From NCBI GenBank assembly GCA_947579605.1, contig OX388317.1:26121384-26185383 (forward strand): 64,000 nt of DNA. Direction: 5' to 3'. The notes beneath the pieces are model-generated. The model was not told the DNA's origin. It saw only the letters and a program-made list of their open reading frames with translations, and ran no database searches. The stretch is from Athripsodes cinereus. Taxonomy: Eukaryota > Arthropoda > Insecta > Trichoptera > Leptoceridae. A program made the translations under genes and the position numbers. Positions 1 to 11,089 of this stretch are shown here, piece by piece; position 1 is the first letter of the stretch, and every line of letters starts with the position of its first letter.

Positions 1-244
1 ACGAATATTCAGAATACTGAAATAAGTTCCTTTATGTGTGTAAAGCTTTTAAGCACGATAAATAATAACATATTCTCGTTGAACTACCATAAAAATTGAC
101 GGAATTTATCGCAACACCTGGTTATAATAATATATTTAACTAGATTTACGAATTATTTGTAGTTTTAAATCAGGTATCTACGCTTAAACTTAAAGCTACA
201 TTACATTTTACATAATATCATATCTTAAATGGACAAACTATCTT

Positions 245-330
245 TTTACTCCATCACTGCATATCTCCAAAGTAGTGTAACCAGCAGATTAAGTGCCAGT
301 AGTAAAATGCAAAAGTGCTCTCCGTGCATA
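245..330 (-). repeat. R1 retroposon fragment
   Basis: A degraded piece of the most frequent interspersed family here, called R1. Read on the plus strand it runs CCATCACTGCATAT, then a CCAGCAG word, then CTCTCCGTGC. R1 sense is taken as the minus strand because the complementary end resembles the 3' end of the LINE at 17461-18118. Confidence 0.5.
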
Positions 331-431
331 CAATGAATAATTCGCATGCAAATTGATGTAGTCCAAAACTACGGTATGGATCTAGTATTATGGGACGCGA
401 CGACACGTACTATCACAAGATTAGTTTATAG

Positions 432-612
432 CGAAATAAATAAAACAAGCGTTTTATTCTACTATTGATTTATTCAACGAGAGAGACGTCTTTCGACAAT
501 GTCCTAATAAGCCGAAAGACGTCTCTCTCGCCGAATAAATCAATAGTAGAATAAAACGCTTGTTTTATTTATTTCTATATGGAATTCTACTACCTAAACA
601 CCGACACAGTGA
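432..612 (+). mobile_element. Hammerhead foldback element, family A, copy 1
   Basis: Two 62-bp inverted arms (434-495 and 513-574, 60 of 62 positions matching) flank a 17-base loop, followed by a one-sided 3' tail GGAATTCTACTACCTAAACA. The element is bounded by a perfect 12-bp direct repeat, ATTAGTTTATAG, at 420-431 and 613-624. The right arm begins CGAAAGACGTCTC, which reads as the 3' half of a type I hammerhead: GAAA, stem III GAC/GUC, then UC. The preceding GTCCTAATAAG looks like stem II. The CUGANGA box itself has decayed to a GACAAT-like sequence, so catalytic activity is doubtful. The target duplication and one-sided tail argue for retroposition rather than a cut-and-paste MITE. Confidence 0.75.
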
Positions 613-678
613 ATTAGTTTATAGGCTTATTTGATTTCTGATCTGTACATACATTAGTAAGTAGTTAAAATACAATTA

Positions 679-1164
679 GAGGATTCGATCCCGGCCCTTT
701 TCTCTAATTTCCGGATTATCTACAGTAAATCCCGGGATAGTCCTGGGATTGTATTGGTAATGAAAAGTGGTGAAAAAGTCAATAAACTAAGTAAATATCA
801 GTTTTTTATTAATCTTTTGGCAATGTATTTAAGTTTGAATTTATTTTTCTATTGAATTAATCACAAACGGCTAAGTGAATACCTACCATGTGCAAAACAA
901 ACATGGTACTCTGCATTAACATGTTTACCAACCTTCAGCATATAGCATTTGTACCATCAGTCATTTTATTGCCACAATATCGGTATCTAGTGAGATATCG
1001 AACTCAGAAAGGTGCTTTTTTAAGATACGAACACAAGTTTCGGCTGTCAGCGATTCATTAATGCGAATGAGTCCCATATTCCTTACTTTTTTTATAAATC
1101 CCGAGATTCGATTAATTGAATCCCAAAAATTTCGGGACTAAAATACGACCGGGATCAAATCCAC
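679..1164. mobile_element. TA-flanked MITE with long GATCCCGG terminal repeats
   Basis: Terminal inverted repeats of about 70 bp start GAGGATTCGATCCCGG on the left and, read in reverse, GTGGATTTGATCCCGG on the right. A second matching block (AATCCCGGGAT against AATCTCGGGATT) lies further in. TA occurs on both sides (677-678 and 1165-1166), as for mariner/Tc1-type insertion. The 486-bp interior has no coding capacity. Confidence 0.55.
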
Positions 1165-1744
1165 TAAATAGAATGTACAGTGTGCGAATTCATCGCAATA
1201 TTACGATCTCTCAGAGCAAACCCAACTACATAGATCGATATAATATTCTCAAAGCATTTTTATAGCGAAATTGTAGAGCGTAACAAAGTAGTCAGGTACT
1301 CGTAGCTTCTGTAGATATAATTTATATTTATGTGTGTTAGGTAGAGGGGATGAGTATAGACGAAAGCTCTTGGGAATTATTCCAGGTGGGGGAGGATTGT
1401 AAAAGCGAGGGATGACTTGAAGATTGAGCTTGTATTTAAGTATTTGTCATAACAGAATTTCGCTATTATTTATTTATTCATTTATTTCAAACAGCTCATC
1501 TCGTTTTGAATAGCGTGATGAAATATTGCCTCAAGCGAGGGCAGCTTTTGTCGAGGGCAAATTTTTCAAATGAAAGTAATTTGCCAATTTATTTACATTT
1601 GAAAAAAAATTAAAATCTAAATATGATTAATTATTGTAACTCTGTAATATACATTATTTTTTTTTATTTGAGAAATGGAAAATATAAAAAAAAATCAGGT
1701 ACACATTGATATCTCATTATAGAAAAAAATAATTCATTCATACT

Positions 1745-1985
1745 ATTAAGGCATTTCCCGCACGTGGTGTTGGCAGCAGAACAAACTGCATGTACCAAAT
1801 ATCATTTTTTTCATTTGTGGCACTAAAAGTTAAGACATTAAGGAGGGGTAGCACACCTCATCGTTGAACTGAAGATGTTTAATGTCTTAAACGTGATGTT
1901 TCACGAATAATTTTCTTTTACAGGACACTGGAAAACTAACAGATAAGGGTGGGAGATATATTCTTTACCAGCGACTCTACAGAAT
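1745..1985 (-). repeat. R1 retroposon copy
   Basis: A near full-length but diverged R1 copy. In plus-strand order: GCATTTCCCGCACGTGG, a CAGCAGAACAAACTGCATG block, TGGCACTAAAAGTTAAGACATT, CACCTCATCGTTGAACTGAA, then TTTACAGGACACTGGAAAAC and CTTTACCAGCGACTCTACAG. It has no open reading frame. Confidence 0.65.
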
Positions 1986-2353
1986 ATTTCGATGCGATGA
2001 AAAATTACATACGAGAATGTGAATGTATTTATTTTTAAACCAAAAACTGATTCAATTAAATTCTAATAATATTTCATTGAAAAGAAAAGAATGATAAAAA
2101 ATATTAAATATACCTACGTCTTTTCATTATCAGAGAATTTGAATTAAATATTTAACAATATAATATTACTAAACTACGAATTCTATCTAAAATAAAACAA
2201 ACAAAAGGTTTCATTTTGATACGAAAACCAGTGCAAACGACAGGTTAATGGATTTGATTGTTTTGGTCACACGCATATTATTTTGATATTGTTTTCATTA
2301 CAATAAGAAGTAAGCATTATTGTTATTTTAGTCGCAATCCATGATTACTACAT

Positions 2354-3031
2354 ATATGAGGGCTTTAGATGCAAAAGCACATTGATTCTAGAGTATTGAA
2401 AACGAGAAAACAACACATTTTCTACTTCTATCTATAATATTTTAAATAATGCTTTGAAAATGTTTTTGTTTGTATGAATATTTATTTAAATCATTACAAT
2501 AATCTACTGTTAAACTACAAAACCATTAACATATTTTAAAATATACAACCAAATTTTAGTGTTGATCGAAATGAGTTTACAACTCATTTAAGTCAAATGA
2601 CAGTTGATCAAATACTAGGCGTTGAAATGACTTGCTAACTTTTAGTGTAATCTGCCTTATTGGAAAAATCTAAATAATGACCTGTGATTGGTTCAAATAG
2701 ATTGAGATGTTTCCGCTTCTTAATTAGTTTATTTAGCCGGTTTTTTTTTTAGGAAAGATGTGGATATTCATCGTATTGATTTAACTGCATTGTAGCTAGC
2801 AAAAATATGAACATTTCTGCACTGATAGTAAAATATTTAAATGATCTAGAGTTTGTGTGTTCACATTGTGAAAAGACATTTTAAACATATTTGATATCAA
2901 TAAAACACTGTTTTACTTTTCACTATTAATTTATTAATACTCAAGCGCTTTCGTCAAGTTAGCTTGACGTGAGTGAGTAAAATATTTGTTAATAATGGAT
3001 AGATGTGCCTTTGCATCTAAAGCCCTTATAT
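2354..3031. mobile_element. DNA-type element with GGGCTTTAGATGCAAA terminal repeats
   Basis: The left end GAGGGCTTTAGATGCAAAAG is repeated in inverted form at the right end (CTTTGCATCTAAAGCCCTT). The match covers about 28 bp with one or two differences, and ATAT lies outside both ends. The roughly 680-bp interior is noncoding and contains a hammerhead-like foldback remnant at 2895-2990. Confidence 0.5.
2895..2990 (-). ncRNA. Degenerate hammerhead-like foldback remnant
   Basis: On the minus strand, stem CGTCAAG/CTTGACG is followed by AAAGCGCTTGAG. This fits stem II, a GAAA-like box and a self-complementary stem III (GCGC). The terminal motif AATAAAACACTGTTTTAC is shared with the other hammerhead foldback families. 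The CUGANGA box is not intact. The upstream words TCTAGAGTTTGTGTGTTCAC recur at about 60685. Confidence 0.4.
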
Positions 3032-3954
3032 AGAATACAATTTATTGTTAACCGCTTGGAGTATTCTGAACAATTTAATTCAAAATTCTACTGTAAATTG
3101 AAAATATCAAATAATGAACTACTCTTCTACTTCTATTCCATCACGATATATTCCTCAATTGGGGTAGCATGCAGGCCAACTGCACTTCATAAACATGTAA
3201 GATGTTTATTATTTTATGTCGTATTAGTCGTATTGTGAAAAGAATTCATAAACTCGTTTCATCCCCATGATCACGTGTGAAACTTAAAGGATGAACATAA
3301 TAATATTTCTCATAGTATAATATTACATAAAAAAGTTTTTCAAAGCAGACTTTAATGTTATAAAAGTGTATCATGTCAAGAGGTACGTTGCAGGTTTAAG
3401 TTAACAAGAAACTTCCAAGTTAAATAATATCTTTAACGAAAGCTCCCTGAAGAAAGCAAATAAACTTCACGATGCGAGCACTTCAAGTAATGCGATCTTG
3501 TTTTATTTTCTCCTATCCTCTCCTTTACTATCTTATTTTAAGTATTTTTTTCTTGTTTTATTGTATTTTCTTTCTATTTGCTTCAAGAAAAGGACTACAG
3601 CCTCGTCTTTCAGCCGTCTCCTTCTATAATTGCATAAAGGATACCTACGGAAGGAAAATGGAATCTCGTTGAAATAAAATGATGTTCTAAAGCAGATTAA
3701 ATTCCTCGAAGAAAAAGGAATAGTCTTTTGATAAAGTAAACTTATATACTACGAACTTGAAAAGTAAACAAGTTTATAAAATCATAATGTTTGTGTTATA
3801 AATTCTATGAATTTTATCTTTTGAAATGCAGTAGTTTTAAACTTCCACTTTAAAACATTTTGGATAAATTTATTTTATTAATCTTTCATAATATAATCTA
3901 TCAGTGAGTATTTCAAGTATAAGCTTAATGCAAGGAAAATTTTGCAATCATTAT

Positions 3955-4085
3955 CACGCCACTTCCCTTTCGGGGTAGAAAGAATCGAGCGTCATTTTTT
4001 TCTATCCTTGCTTTTTGACTTTTCGCTTCTGTTGGTTTCATACAATTTCTCATGCGTGCTCTTCTTTTCAATGTGCCCAGCAAAT
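3955..4085 (-). pseudogene. LINE reverse-transcriptase C-terminus fragment
   Basis: Conceptual minus-strand translation gives pieces such as STLKRRARMRNCMK, closely like RNRRACMRNYMN of the LINE at 17461-18118 and RRACMRNCM of the 56.7-kb copy. It ends near a CCGAAAGGGAAGTGGCGTGAT sequence matching that LINE's 3' end. Frameshifts are present, so it is a dead fragment. Confidence 0.55.
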
Positions 4086-4109
4086 CTATTTACTGGAGGA
4101 TCTAGTTTA

Positions 4110-4280
4110 TATTGAGTTTGTCAGTAGTTCAGAGGTATAGTCTCGGCCTCGTGCACAACAAGTGAGCGGTTCGATCCCAGATGCCGGCAAACACCTTTCA
4201 CTAGACAAGCTTTTAGTTTTTATTGTGAAAGGTGTTGTATTTGGGTTTGTAACAAAGTTTTGATATATTATTAAAAAAAA
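4110..4280 (+). mobile_element. tRNA-derived SINE (family S1), plus strand
   Basis: The head carries a pol III B-box-like GGTTCGATCCC and an A-box-like TAGTTCAGAGGTATAG, followed by GCCGGCAAACACCTTTCAC, a TTTGGGTTTGTAACAAAG body and an A-rich tail. Other copies lie at 20912-21087, 29508-29664 and 57675-57842. Confidence 0.75.
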
Positions 4281-4594
4281 ATCTTGCACTTAAATCTTCC
4301 AATGACCACGTTTCTTAGCATCAATCCTCTTAGCCATGTATATTTTCTACAATCCATTATCTTAATTTTATTTATTAATTCAGAGATGATATTATCAGTA
4401 TGCCACCTATTCTGAATATTTTACTTTTTGCAACACAGATAAGACGACCTGTATATTCATTATATTCAGAAGTTATTCCACTGGCTACCCTAAATGTGGA
4501 AACACTATAATCGTCTAAACAGACGGATTGCTTATATTAAAAATTAATTAGTTTCCTAGTATAGAATTCTCTTTTTTGCATTGCACATTATGCG

Positions 4595-4690
4595 TTTACT
4601 TCTATATATACATATACATATATACACATATATATACATATACAATATCTATATATTATTGTATACATATATTATTGTATTTATAACAAT
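4595..4690. repeat. TATACA/CATATA microsatellite
   Basis: An alternating TATA/CATATA low-complexity tract. Nothing else is seen in it. Confidence 0.7.
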
Positions 4691-5261
4691 CTAGATACCA
4701 ACATACTTAAAATAATGAAAAATAAATATAAATATTTGTTTTTTGTATGATTGTAGTTTAAGAAATACTTTACCAAAAACTCAAGAGCTATTTGATATAA
4801 TTTTTAAATAAAACAATCTGTTTTTTTTTTAAGTATATCATCCCCTTATGACAAAGGCACTTGACTACCTGCCCTCACTTCACTTCACTACTCAGTCAAC
4901 TCCGTACCGATCAATGAAAAAAGCTTCATCGTGCACAACCTTTTGAAGCCCTTTGATAGAAGCTGTCGCAGACAAGTAGTCTCCCTTTGTTCTCTGTAAT
5001 GATTTTTATATTGAACTTTTGTCACCCTTTGTGGGAAGCTTTTGTACTTAAAAGTTCTATATTATTTTACCATTATAAATACAAAATATTAAACATTTAT
5101 TGCATCTTTTTATAAACTGTGAAAAATTTTGAATAATTTTCATGACAGCTGAATATAGATTTCAAATAAATCTGAATTTTAGTAGGATCTAAATTCTGAT
5201 CTACCGATTAAAAGTTTTAAACTTTATCATTCAGTATAAATGCTGCTGCTACTACTACTAT

Positions 5262-5345
5262 ACCATCACTGCATGTCTCATAAGTGAGGTAAACAGCGAA
5301 ATTTAATAACATTTTGTTTTTCGAATGTTTCGTGATTAACACTGT
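5262..5345 (-). repeat. R1 retroposon fragment
   Basis: CTGCTACTACTACTA precedes ACCATCACTGCATGTCTCAT, the usual (TAG)n-tailed end of R1 seen in reverse. Confidence 0.55.
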
Positions 5346-5444
5346 GGAATCCCATATTTTTTTTTCCTTAATTTATGGCATAGCATTCTACGAGGATGAT
5401 TTGTGCCAAAAACAGTCTCCAAGTATAGTTTCTATATTTATTAT

Positions 5445-5645
5445 AAATTTAAAATAAAAGAAACTTTGTACTTTCCACTAGAATAACTTTAATCAGTTAA
5501 AATTGATTAAAGTTATTCTAGTGTTGTTGTTCCATCATCAGTAACAGTATTGTTACTGATGATGGAACAAGTAGTTCCGAAAACGTTTTAACTGATTAAA
5601 GGTATTCTAGTGAAAAGAACAAAGTTTCTTTTATTTTAAATTAAT
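5445..5645 (+). mobile_element. Hammerhead foldback element, family D1
   Basis: Outer inverted arms (AGAAACTTTGTAC...CTAGAATAAC and its complement) enclose inner paired segments. On the plus strand CTGATGA (5556-5562) is followed by stem II TGGAAC-AAGTA-GTTCC (5563-5578), GAAA (5579-5582), a minimal stem III ACGT, then TT and TAAC. TAAC can pair with the GTTA just 5' of CTGATGA to form stem I. The core is intact, which makes this one of the best hammerhead candidates in the window. No clear target duplication was found. Confidence 0.72.
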
Positions 5646-5684
5646 AAACATTTTGTATTTCATTTAATAAACATGAAATTCGTC

Positions 5685-5890
5685 CTCTCCGTGCCATTAA
5701 AAGTAAAGACATTCAAAGTGGCTGGCATACTTAATCGATGAATTGAAGGTGTTCTTTTTGATCTTTGGCGAGGACTTCATGGAGAATGTTGTGTATCTTA
5801 TCCTAAAAAAAGTGACTTGACTTCAATAATTTAAAATCGTACTGAATTTTTACAATAGTTCTGTGGAGTCCCCGATAAAGAATAGGTCTC
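5685..5890 (-). repeat. R1 retroposon copy
   Basis: The mid portion of R1 (CTCTCCGTGCCATTAAAAGT, AAGTGGCTGGCATACTTAAT) is followed by a diverged end, CTGTGGAGTCCCCGATAAAG. Confidence 0.5.
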
Positions 5891-6186
5891 CAACAATTTT
5901 CTATTAGTTGTCTAGTATTAGATAAAAAGTAGGTATTCGTGAAAAATCGTGTTTAAGATATTTTACAACTTGTAGTTGGTCTGGAGGCTACCCCACCAGT
6001 GGCAAAAATCGTGATGGTATAAATGAATAACATAACATAACATAACATGTATAGACAATTCACACAAACCGAGCTAGTCCCAAACTAAGATATGAATCTT
6101 GTATCATGGGTACTAACACGACGATACACATATACAATGCACTGAACATATATACATGTAACACCCAGATCCACGATAATTTGAAA

Positions 6187-6282
6187 AAGGTCATTCTTCG
6201 TTTTGCCCTGGCCGGGAATCGAACCCGGAACCTCGTGACTCAATGGCAAGTGCGCCTCCGCGCCACACCGGTCGTAATGAAT
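6187..6282 (-). mobile_element. tRNA-like SINE head
   Basis: Read on the minus strand, a tRNA-like segment has A-box TGGCGCGGAGG and B-box GGTTCGATTCCCGGCC, ending in a GGCCAGGGC-like acceptor. It is short of a functional tRNA: no clean acceptor stem or anticodon loop was found. It probably represents a SINE family different from S1. Confidence 0.5.
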
Positions 6283-6289
6283 GAATATA

Positions 6290-7035
6290 AAATTCCTGTT
6301 ACTGCTATAAATTCAGAAAAGGAATTTGATTTTGTAAACCTTTTATACAAAAACAGTAAAATGAGAAATAACAGATACATATTTAGATTTGAATAAATCT
6401 ACAAATAAATATGAACAATGAAAGTTTTCTGCAAAGATAAATAGAGTAATTTTAACATTATTCATCCCCTAGCCCTTTTGTATTATATATCGTAACATCC
6501 CTAAATATCCAATACCACCCTAACCTGCAATGTTAGAGCTTTACACACACACACTACTACCCTTACAGTTCGTGGTTTATCGAAATAAATCCAATTAAAT
6601 GCTTTTGTTAATTCTTCTTATTGTTTGAACAATGAAATAATAATAATAAATGCTTAACGCTTTTATTTATTCAAAGCTATTGGTAAAACAACGAACCGTT
6701 TTAAGCTTTCATTAAACTTTTATGAAAACTTTGAACAAAATCTTTTAAATATTATTTTAAATAAGAATAGGAAACCTATTCCTTACCGGGGATCTTACTA
6801 AAAATTTACATACATATGATTTTAAAATTAATTAAACAAAAAAGTTATTAAAATTACGATGGCATCCTGTAGCGAATTTATTTTATTTTATTTCAATTAT
6901 ATTTTTTATTTTATTTCATTCATATTCATTTATGTTATTTTATTCACAGTTAAAATTTATTAGATTCAAGATAAACATATAAGTAATAACAATGAAAATA
7001 ATATTTAAACAAAACGTTAGATAATTTTACATATA
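6290..7035. other. No gene seen
   Basis: AT-rich sequence with T/A runs and small inverted words. No supported exon or recognisable repeat was found. Confidence 0.6.
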
Positions 7036-7039
7036 TACA

Positions 7040-7165
7040 AAAAAAGAGAAATTGACGTGCGTGTTTAAGAAATTGTGTGAATGCGAAGAAGCGAAAGATG
7101 AATGTAAGGATAAATCTATGTGGCGTTTCGTTCTCTCTGCTTACCCCACTCATGGTGGTAGATCT
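7040..7165 (+). pseudogene. LINE reverse-transcriptase C-terminal fragment
   Basis: Translation of the plus strand gives CECEEAKDECKDKSMWR followed by VLSAYPT. This matches the MNVEEAKEVCKDRSVWRSVL end of the 17461-18118 LINE. It is 5' truncated and no longer functional. Confidence 0.6.
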
Positions 7166-7463
7166 GTTAAATCTACTCAGTGAATAATACTTAATTGTAG
7201 GTTTCAGTAGCGCAAAAATTATCTTCTGCATAACGTTTCAAAGTACTTATTTTAAAATTAGTTGAAAATTTAAAACTTAATAAACACTTTAAACTTTTCA
7301 GACGTAACTTGAGCTTTAAAGATCTCGCAGTTTAACATTTAATATTATAAGATATATCAATATAACAATTTAAAAATGTTGTAAATGTCACAAACATGCG
7401 AAAATTTCGATGTTGTTGATCGAAGGTACTTGTTGGAAGTCCGTTTCATGATAAATTGAAAAA

Positions 7464-7545
7464 ACACAGTAAAATGACTTTTATTAACTTCGCGTACTAG
7501 TATTTGGAAAATCTTGATTCCATCATCAGGCGATTAGTAAAAAAC
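7464..7545 (-). ncRNA. Hammerhead-like motif, family D2, minus strand
   Basis: CTGATGA on the minus strand (plus-strand TCATCAG at 7523-7529) is followed by stem II TGGAA-loop-TTCC. An AAA box then replaces GAAA, with a self-complementary ACTAGT stem III. Bases GCGA after stem III can pair with TCGC just 5' of CTGATGA as stem I. G12 appears lost, so activity is uncertain. The outer sequence AAAACACAGTAAAATGAC matches the family's terminal signature. Confidence 0.5.
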
Positions 7546-7863
7546 AGAGACAAACAGTATTTATATAGAAAGTAATTTTAATTCATTGATAAAAAAAAAC
7601 TATTGGAAAGTGATCCGCTGTGGACGGATTTAAAAGAGAAGAATTTAAAGTAAAATACTAAATATCTACCTTTTCCGGTATTCACCTTATTGCGAAATTG
7701 GGAAAACACAGAAAATCAAAATCAGAGAAGAAGGAAACTAAAAGATTATCAACAAAATATTACGTTTCTCAAAGTAAATAATATGAATCAAATATTATAT
7801 AGGGAAAAAAAGAAATAGTAAGCGACTAACAACAAATAACAAAAAGATACAGTTCAACATGAG

Positions 7864-8126
7864 TACACTGAGAAAAATACTCAAAACGAATCATTGGTAC
7901 GGTACTATCAGATTAGGACCAGAGATCGTACAAACGATTCATTGGTATAAATCTATAATATTAACTCTTCGCAAACAAATCATTGGTAAATTTACCAACA
8001 ACTTGTTTGCGAAGAGTTAATATTATAGATTCGTACTAATGAATCGTTTGTACGATCTCTGGTCCTAATCTGATAGTACGTACCAATGATTCGTTGTGAA
8101 ATTTCGTTAGTATTTTTCTCAGTGTA
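7864..8126. mobile_element. Long-hairpin MITE (ATTCATTGGTA family)
   Basis: A nearly perfect foldback. TACACTGAGAAAAATAC at the left is mirrored at the right, and the arms continue for about 120 bp through CGATCTCTGGTCCTAATC. The word ATTCATTGGTA or a close variant recurs three times in the left arm at about 60-bp spacing. There is no coding capacity and no hammerhead box. Confidence 0.7.
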
Positions 8127-8454
8127 CATTGCCTTTAATGTTGTAAAAATGATGTAAAATATTTGATTGTATTTCAAACTAAATAATTATTCTAATAATG
8201 ATTGTAGAAACATAGAGTACAGGTAAGGTGCTGAGTTGGAATAAGCAGATCGATGGTTTAAAATGATAGCTACTAAGGTTTATTTCTATTATTTATTTAT
8301 CACCTTTCTCACCTTAATTCAAAATGGAATGTGAACATTTTAGCAATTTTCTTATACAAATATCATCTAGTTATTTATATCAATGTAGGTGACACTTTTC
8401 ATTAGCGTGTTTTTCATTTAAAATTAAGCTCTATTGACCTGTAACCTGAGCTAC

Positions 8455-8640
8455 AAGCTCAAGCACTGGAGAGTATCTCACGTACTCTTGCTTCAGGGCA
8501 TCACATCCTCCAACCTCCTCAAAAACCAACCCCGATCGACATCCACCCTATGTAATATAGATATACATCCAGGTGTGTAGGCTCTCAGACAAATTCACCC
8601 CAACCTCAGTCAACCAAATGCCTCGGGGTTGTTACACGTG
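8455..8640. other. GC-richer unassigned stretch
   Basis: About 190 bp noticeably richer in C than the surroundings (CCTCCAACCTCCTCAAAAAC, CACCCCAACCTCAGTC). No convincing exon boundaries or known repeat were seen. It may be a LINE remnant. Confidence 0.3.
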
Positions 8641-8704
8641 AAAAGTGCTTTTATCGAAATATTGAAAAGTAATTATTTTAGATAAAAACACATCTACTAC
8701 TACA

Positions 8705-8945
8705 TATACTATCACGGCATACCCCACAAATGGGGAAGCCAGCACATCAGTTCCATATAATAAACATTTAACTGTATTCTTCGTGACAGAAAAAATAAAA
8801 TATTCAAGATAGATGGCAAACCTTGTCGCTGAATTTAAAGTGTAAAATTTCTTTATTTTTTGAACACCTACACTCTACAAGATAGTTGAAAACTTGTGGA
8901 AAAGAATGGGAGACCAAGTTTCACCGGGTGTTCCAAGAAAATTAA
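8705..8945 (-). repeat. R1 retroposon copy
   Basis: Starts after CTACTACTACATATAC with TATCACGGCATACCCCACAA, continues through GTAGCCAGC-like words and ends near AGTTTCACCGGGTGTTCC. Next to it, 8985-9060 resembles the body of the S1 SINE (CTTCACAGTAAGCAACATT). Confidence 0.6.
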
Positions 8946-9221
8946 CACATTTTGAGATTATAAAATAAAATCTGAGTTTGTAAAAGACCCGAATACACCC
9001 CAAACTCCTTCACAGTAAGCAACATTATGCTTTTGTTATGAAGGGGAAGTAGATCTGTAATGCAGAAAATCAAAGCTGGGATTTCTTCATTTATTTTTTT
9101 ATTTCTTTTAGAGTCTAATCCACATTTAATCGTGTAATATTCTCTTGATGTAAGTTAGAGTAGGGTTAGTAGAAGGATTTACATGAAATTTTATACATTC
9201 GAGAATAATAATGATCAGTTT

Positions 9222-9479
9222 CAAATAAAATATTTAAAACTTGAATCACTATGTTTATTTGTTACATTAATTTAAATTACGCTATCGCGATTTCAGTGCA
9301 CTTGCACCATTGACGAGCTTTTCAAGTCTTGAAAAGCTCATCAATGGTGCAAGTGCACTGAAATCGTGATAGCGTAATTTAAATTAATGTAACAAATAAA
9401 CATAGTGATTCAAGTTTTAAATATTTTATTTGAAAATGTCTCGTAATTGTTACATAGTCAATGCCTCTAAAATAAGTGA
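9222..9479 (+). mobile_element. Foldback element with 15-bp target duplication (family E1)
   Basis: Arms of 108 bp (9219-9326 and 9329-9436) are almost perfectly complementary. A one-sided tail GTCTCGTAATTGTTACATAG follows. The direct repeat AATAATGATCAGTTT is perfect over 15 bp at 9207-9221 and 9480-9494. The right arm has stem II GTGCA/TGCAC, then GAAA, stem III TCG/TGA (TCG/CGA in the other arm), UA and GCGTAATT, which fits a hammerhead 3' half. The expected CUGANGA reads CTCATCA, so the ribozyme is probably inactive. The long target duplication supports retroposition. Confidence 0.7.
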
Positions 9480-9689
9480 AATAATGATCAGTTTTATTTC
9501 TCGAGATATCGATTTGAAAATATGATAATATTATTTACCTATCACGTATTTCAAAGTAATAAAGATGGGCACGTAGAGATAACATGAGGGGGTGGAAATA
9601 GGGAAGGGAATGTCTCCCATCAAATCGATAACTTTACTTCACATCGATAGATGAAAAAGTATTTCTTTATATTGATTGAAACTAGGTTT

Positions 9690-9750
9690 TTTATTTATTT
9701 ATTTATAGAAATATAAACGGCAAGAAGCCTTTTACATGTTTACACAAATA
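9690..9750 (-). repeat. LINE 3'-tail fragment
   Basis: TTTATTTATTTATTTATAG followed by GGCAAGAAGCCTTTTACATG is the reverse complement of the LINE tail TGTAAAAGGCTTATTGCCG seen at 16440 and 39590. Confidence 0.5.
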
Positions 9751-9904
9751 AAAAAACACAAAGGCAACAATGACATAACAATGGTATATAAAAATACTAG
9801 TGTCGAAAAATCAAAATCAGGTTTTATAAGATCTCTGAGGTCACTGACAAAGAATGGGTGTCCTACTCTTCTTCATATTTTTTTAAGTACCTTACAAATA
9901 CCAG

Positions 9905-10115
9905 CAGGGCTACTCTTGACAAAACTAAACACGAGCTTAATCTAGTCTTGATCTTGATCATACGACGCACGAAGTGACTATTGGCCAAAAATACACGCTA
10001 ACCGATCACGCGTTAGCGGTAGTGCGGTGTTTTTGACCATAGTCCCTTCGTGCGTCGTATGATCAAGATCAAGACTAGATTAAGATCGTGTTTAGTTTTG
10101 TCAAGAGTAACCCTG
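9905..10115. mobile_element. 211-bp hairpin MITE, copy 1
   Basis: Terminal inverted repeats CAGGGCTACTCTTGACAAAA and GTCAAGAGTAACCCTG, flanked by CAG on both sides (9902-9904 and 10116-10118). The arms fold along nearly their whole length around a loop containing ACGCTAACCGATCACGCGTT. A second copy of identical length is at 60410-60620. It is noncoding. The superfamily is uncertain; the 3-bp duplication is suggestive only. Confidence 0.75.
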
Positions 10116-10299
10116 CAGGTATTCATAAAACGTCACAAAACACGACATAAGAAAAACACCAAATAAGAAAAAAACATTTTCGTTTTATTATCAGCACCTA
10201 GAGAAAGACCTGTATACATTATATTACATACAGTTTTCGTGCTGGTGCAGAGAAGGCGGAATTATTTCTATATGATAATTAAAAAAGCATCCTTCAACG

Positions 10300-10460
10300 A
10301 TACCATCAAATATATCCCACAAGAAAGGTAGCCAGCAGACCAGCTGCATGTAAAAAACATACAAGCCATCTTCTTCGTGCCGACAAGCAGTGAAGAGTTT
10401 AAGATGTAAAATGTATTAATTATTCTTTTAACACCTGCTTTTACAGGACACTCGAACAGG
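10300..10460 (-). repeat. R1 retroposon copy
   Basis: ACCATCAAATATATCCCAC, GTAGCCAGCAGACCAGCTGC, TTCGTGCCGACAAG, then ACCTGCTTTTACAGGACAC. Another fragment follows at 10835-10915 (CTCTCCGTGCCAATAAAAAT). Confidence 0.65.
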
Positions 10461-10914
10461 AATCGTGAAAAACATCCTCACTTTTCTAATAATTATTCTA
10501 TCACTAGATTTCCAACCCTCAGGCCAGTATAATAATGTAGGTATATACCACTGTAATATTATTATTTCTACTTTCTGTTTTATGTTTTCCCTCACTCTCT
10601 TACCCCCGAGCGCCGTTATTATTATTATTCAGAGGGCTCGTGCTGAAAACAATGCGGTATTCTGTATACATGCTACAACCAACAATATCAACAGTAGGTA
10701 CCTACATATATATCAGTGGCTCCCAATCAGTGACCCAAAGACCACCACGTATGTAGAATTTTATAATTCCTTAAACAATCTTGCATTTTATTAAACTAAT
10801 ATACCAAGTCGAAAACATAAAGTCCCATATTGCAGATTGTCCTCTCCGTGCCAATAAAAATAAGACATCCAGGATGGATGGCATACCTCATCGTTGAGCT
10901 GAAGATGTTAATCG

Positions 10915-11005
10915 TCTCGCGATCAATAAAATATAGTGGAAAGAAACGCTTGTTTCACATTACCCAATGACATAATTCTACTACACGTGCACCGACACAA
11001 TTAAT
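10915..11005 (+). repeat. Family A foldback 3' fragment
   Basis: CGATCAATAAAATATAGTGG, GAAACGCTTGTT and the tail ATAATTCTACTAC...GTGCACCGACACA match the right arm and 3' tail of the 432-612 element. The left arm is missing. Confidence 0.5.
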
Positions 11006-11089
11006 ATTTACCAAAAGTTTTCATGACCAATATGGATTATAGATTTTGATGGCAGCCTTCTGATGCTGGGTGATAGTTTTGCTGAATCA

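Noticed and set aside
6187..6282. Possible tRNA gene, minus strand
   Set aside because: A and B boxes are present, but there is no clear cloverleaf with a matching acceptor stem. It is better explained as a SINE head.
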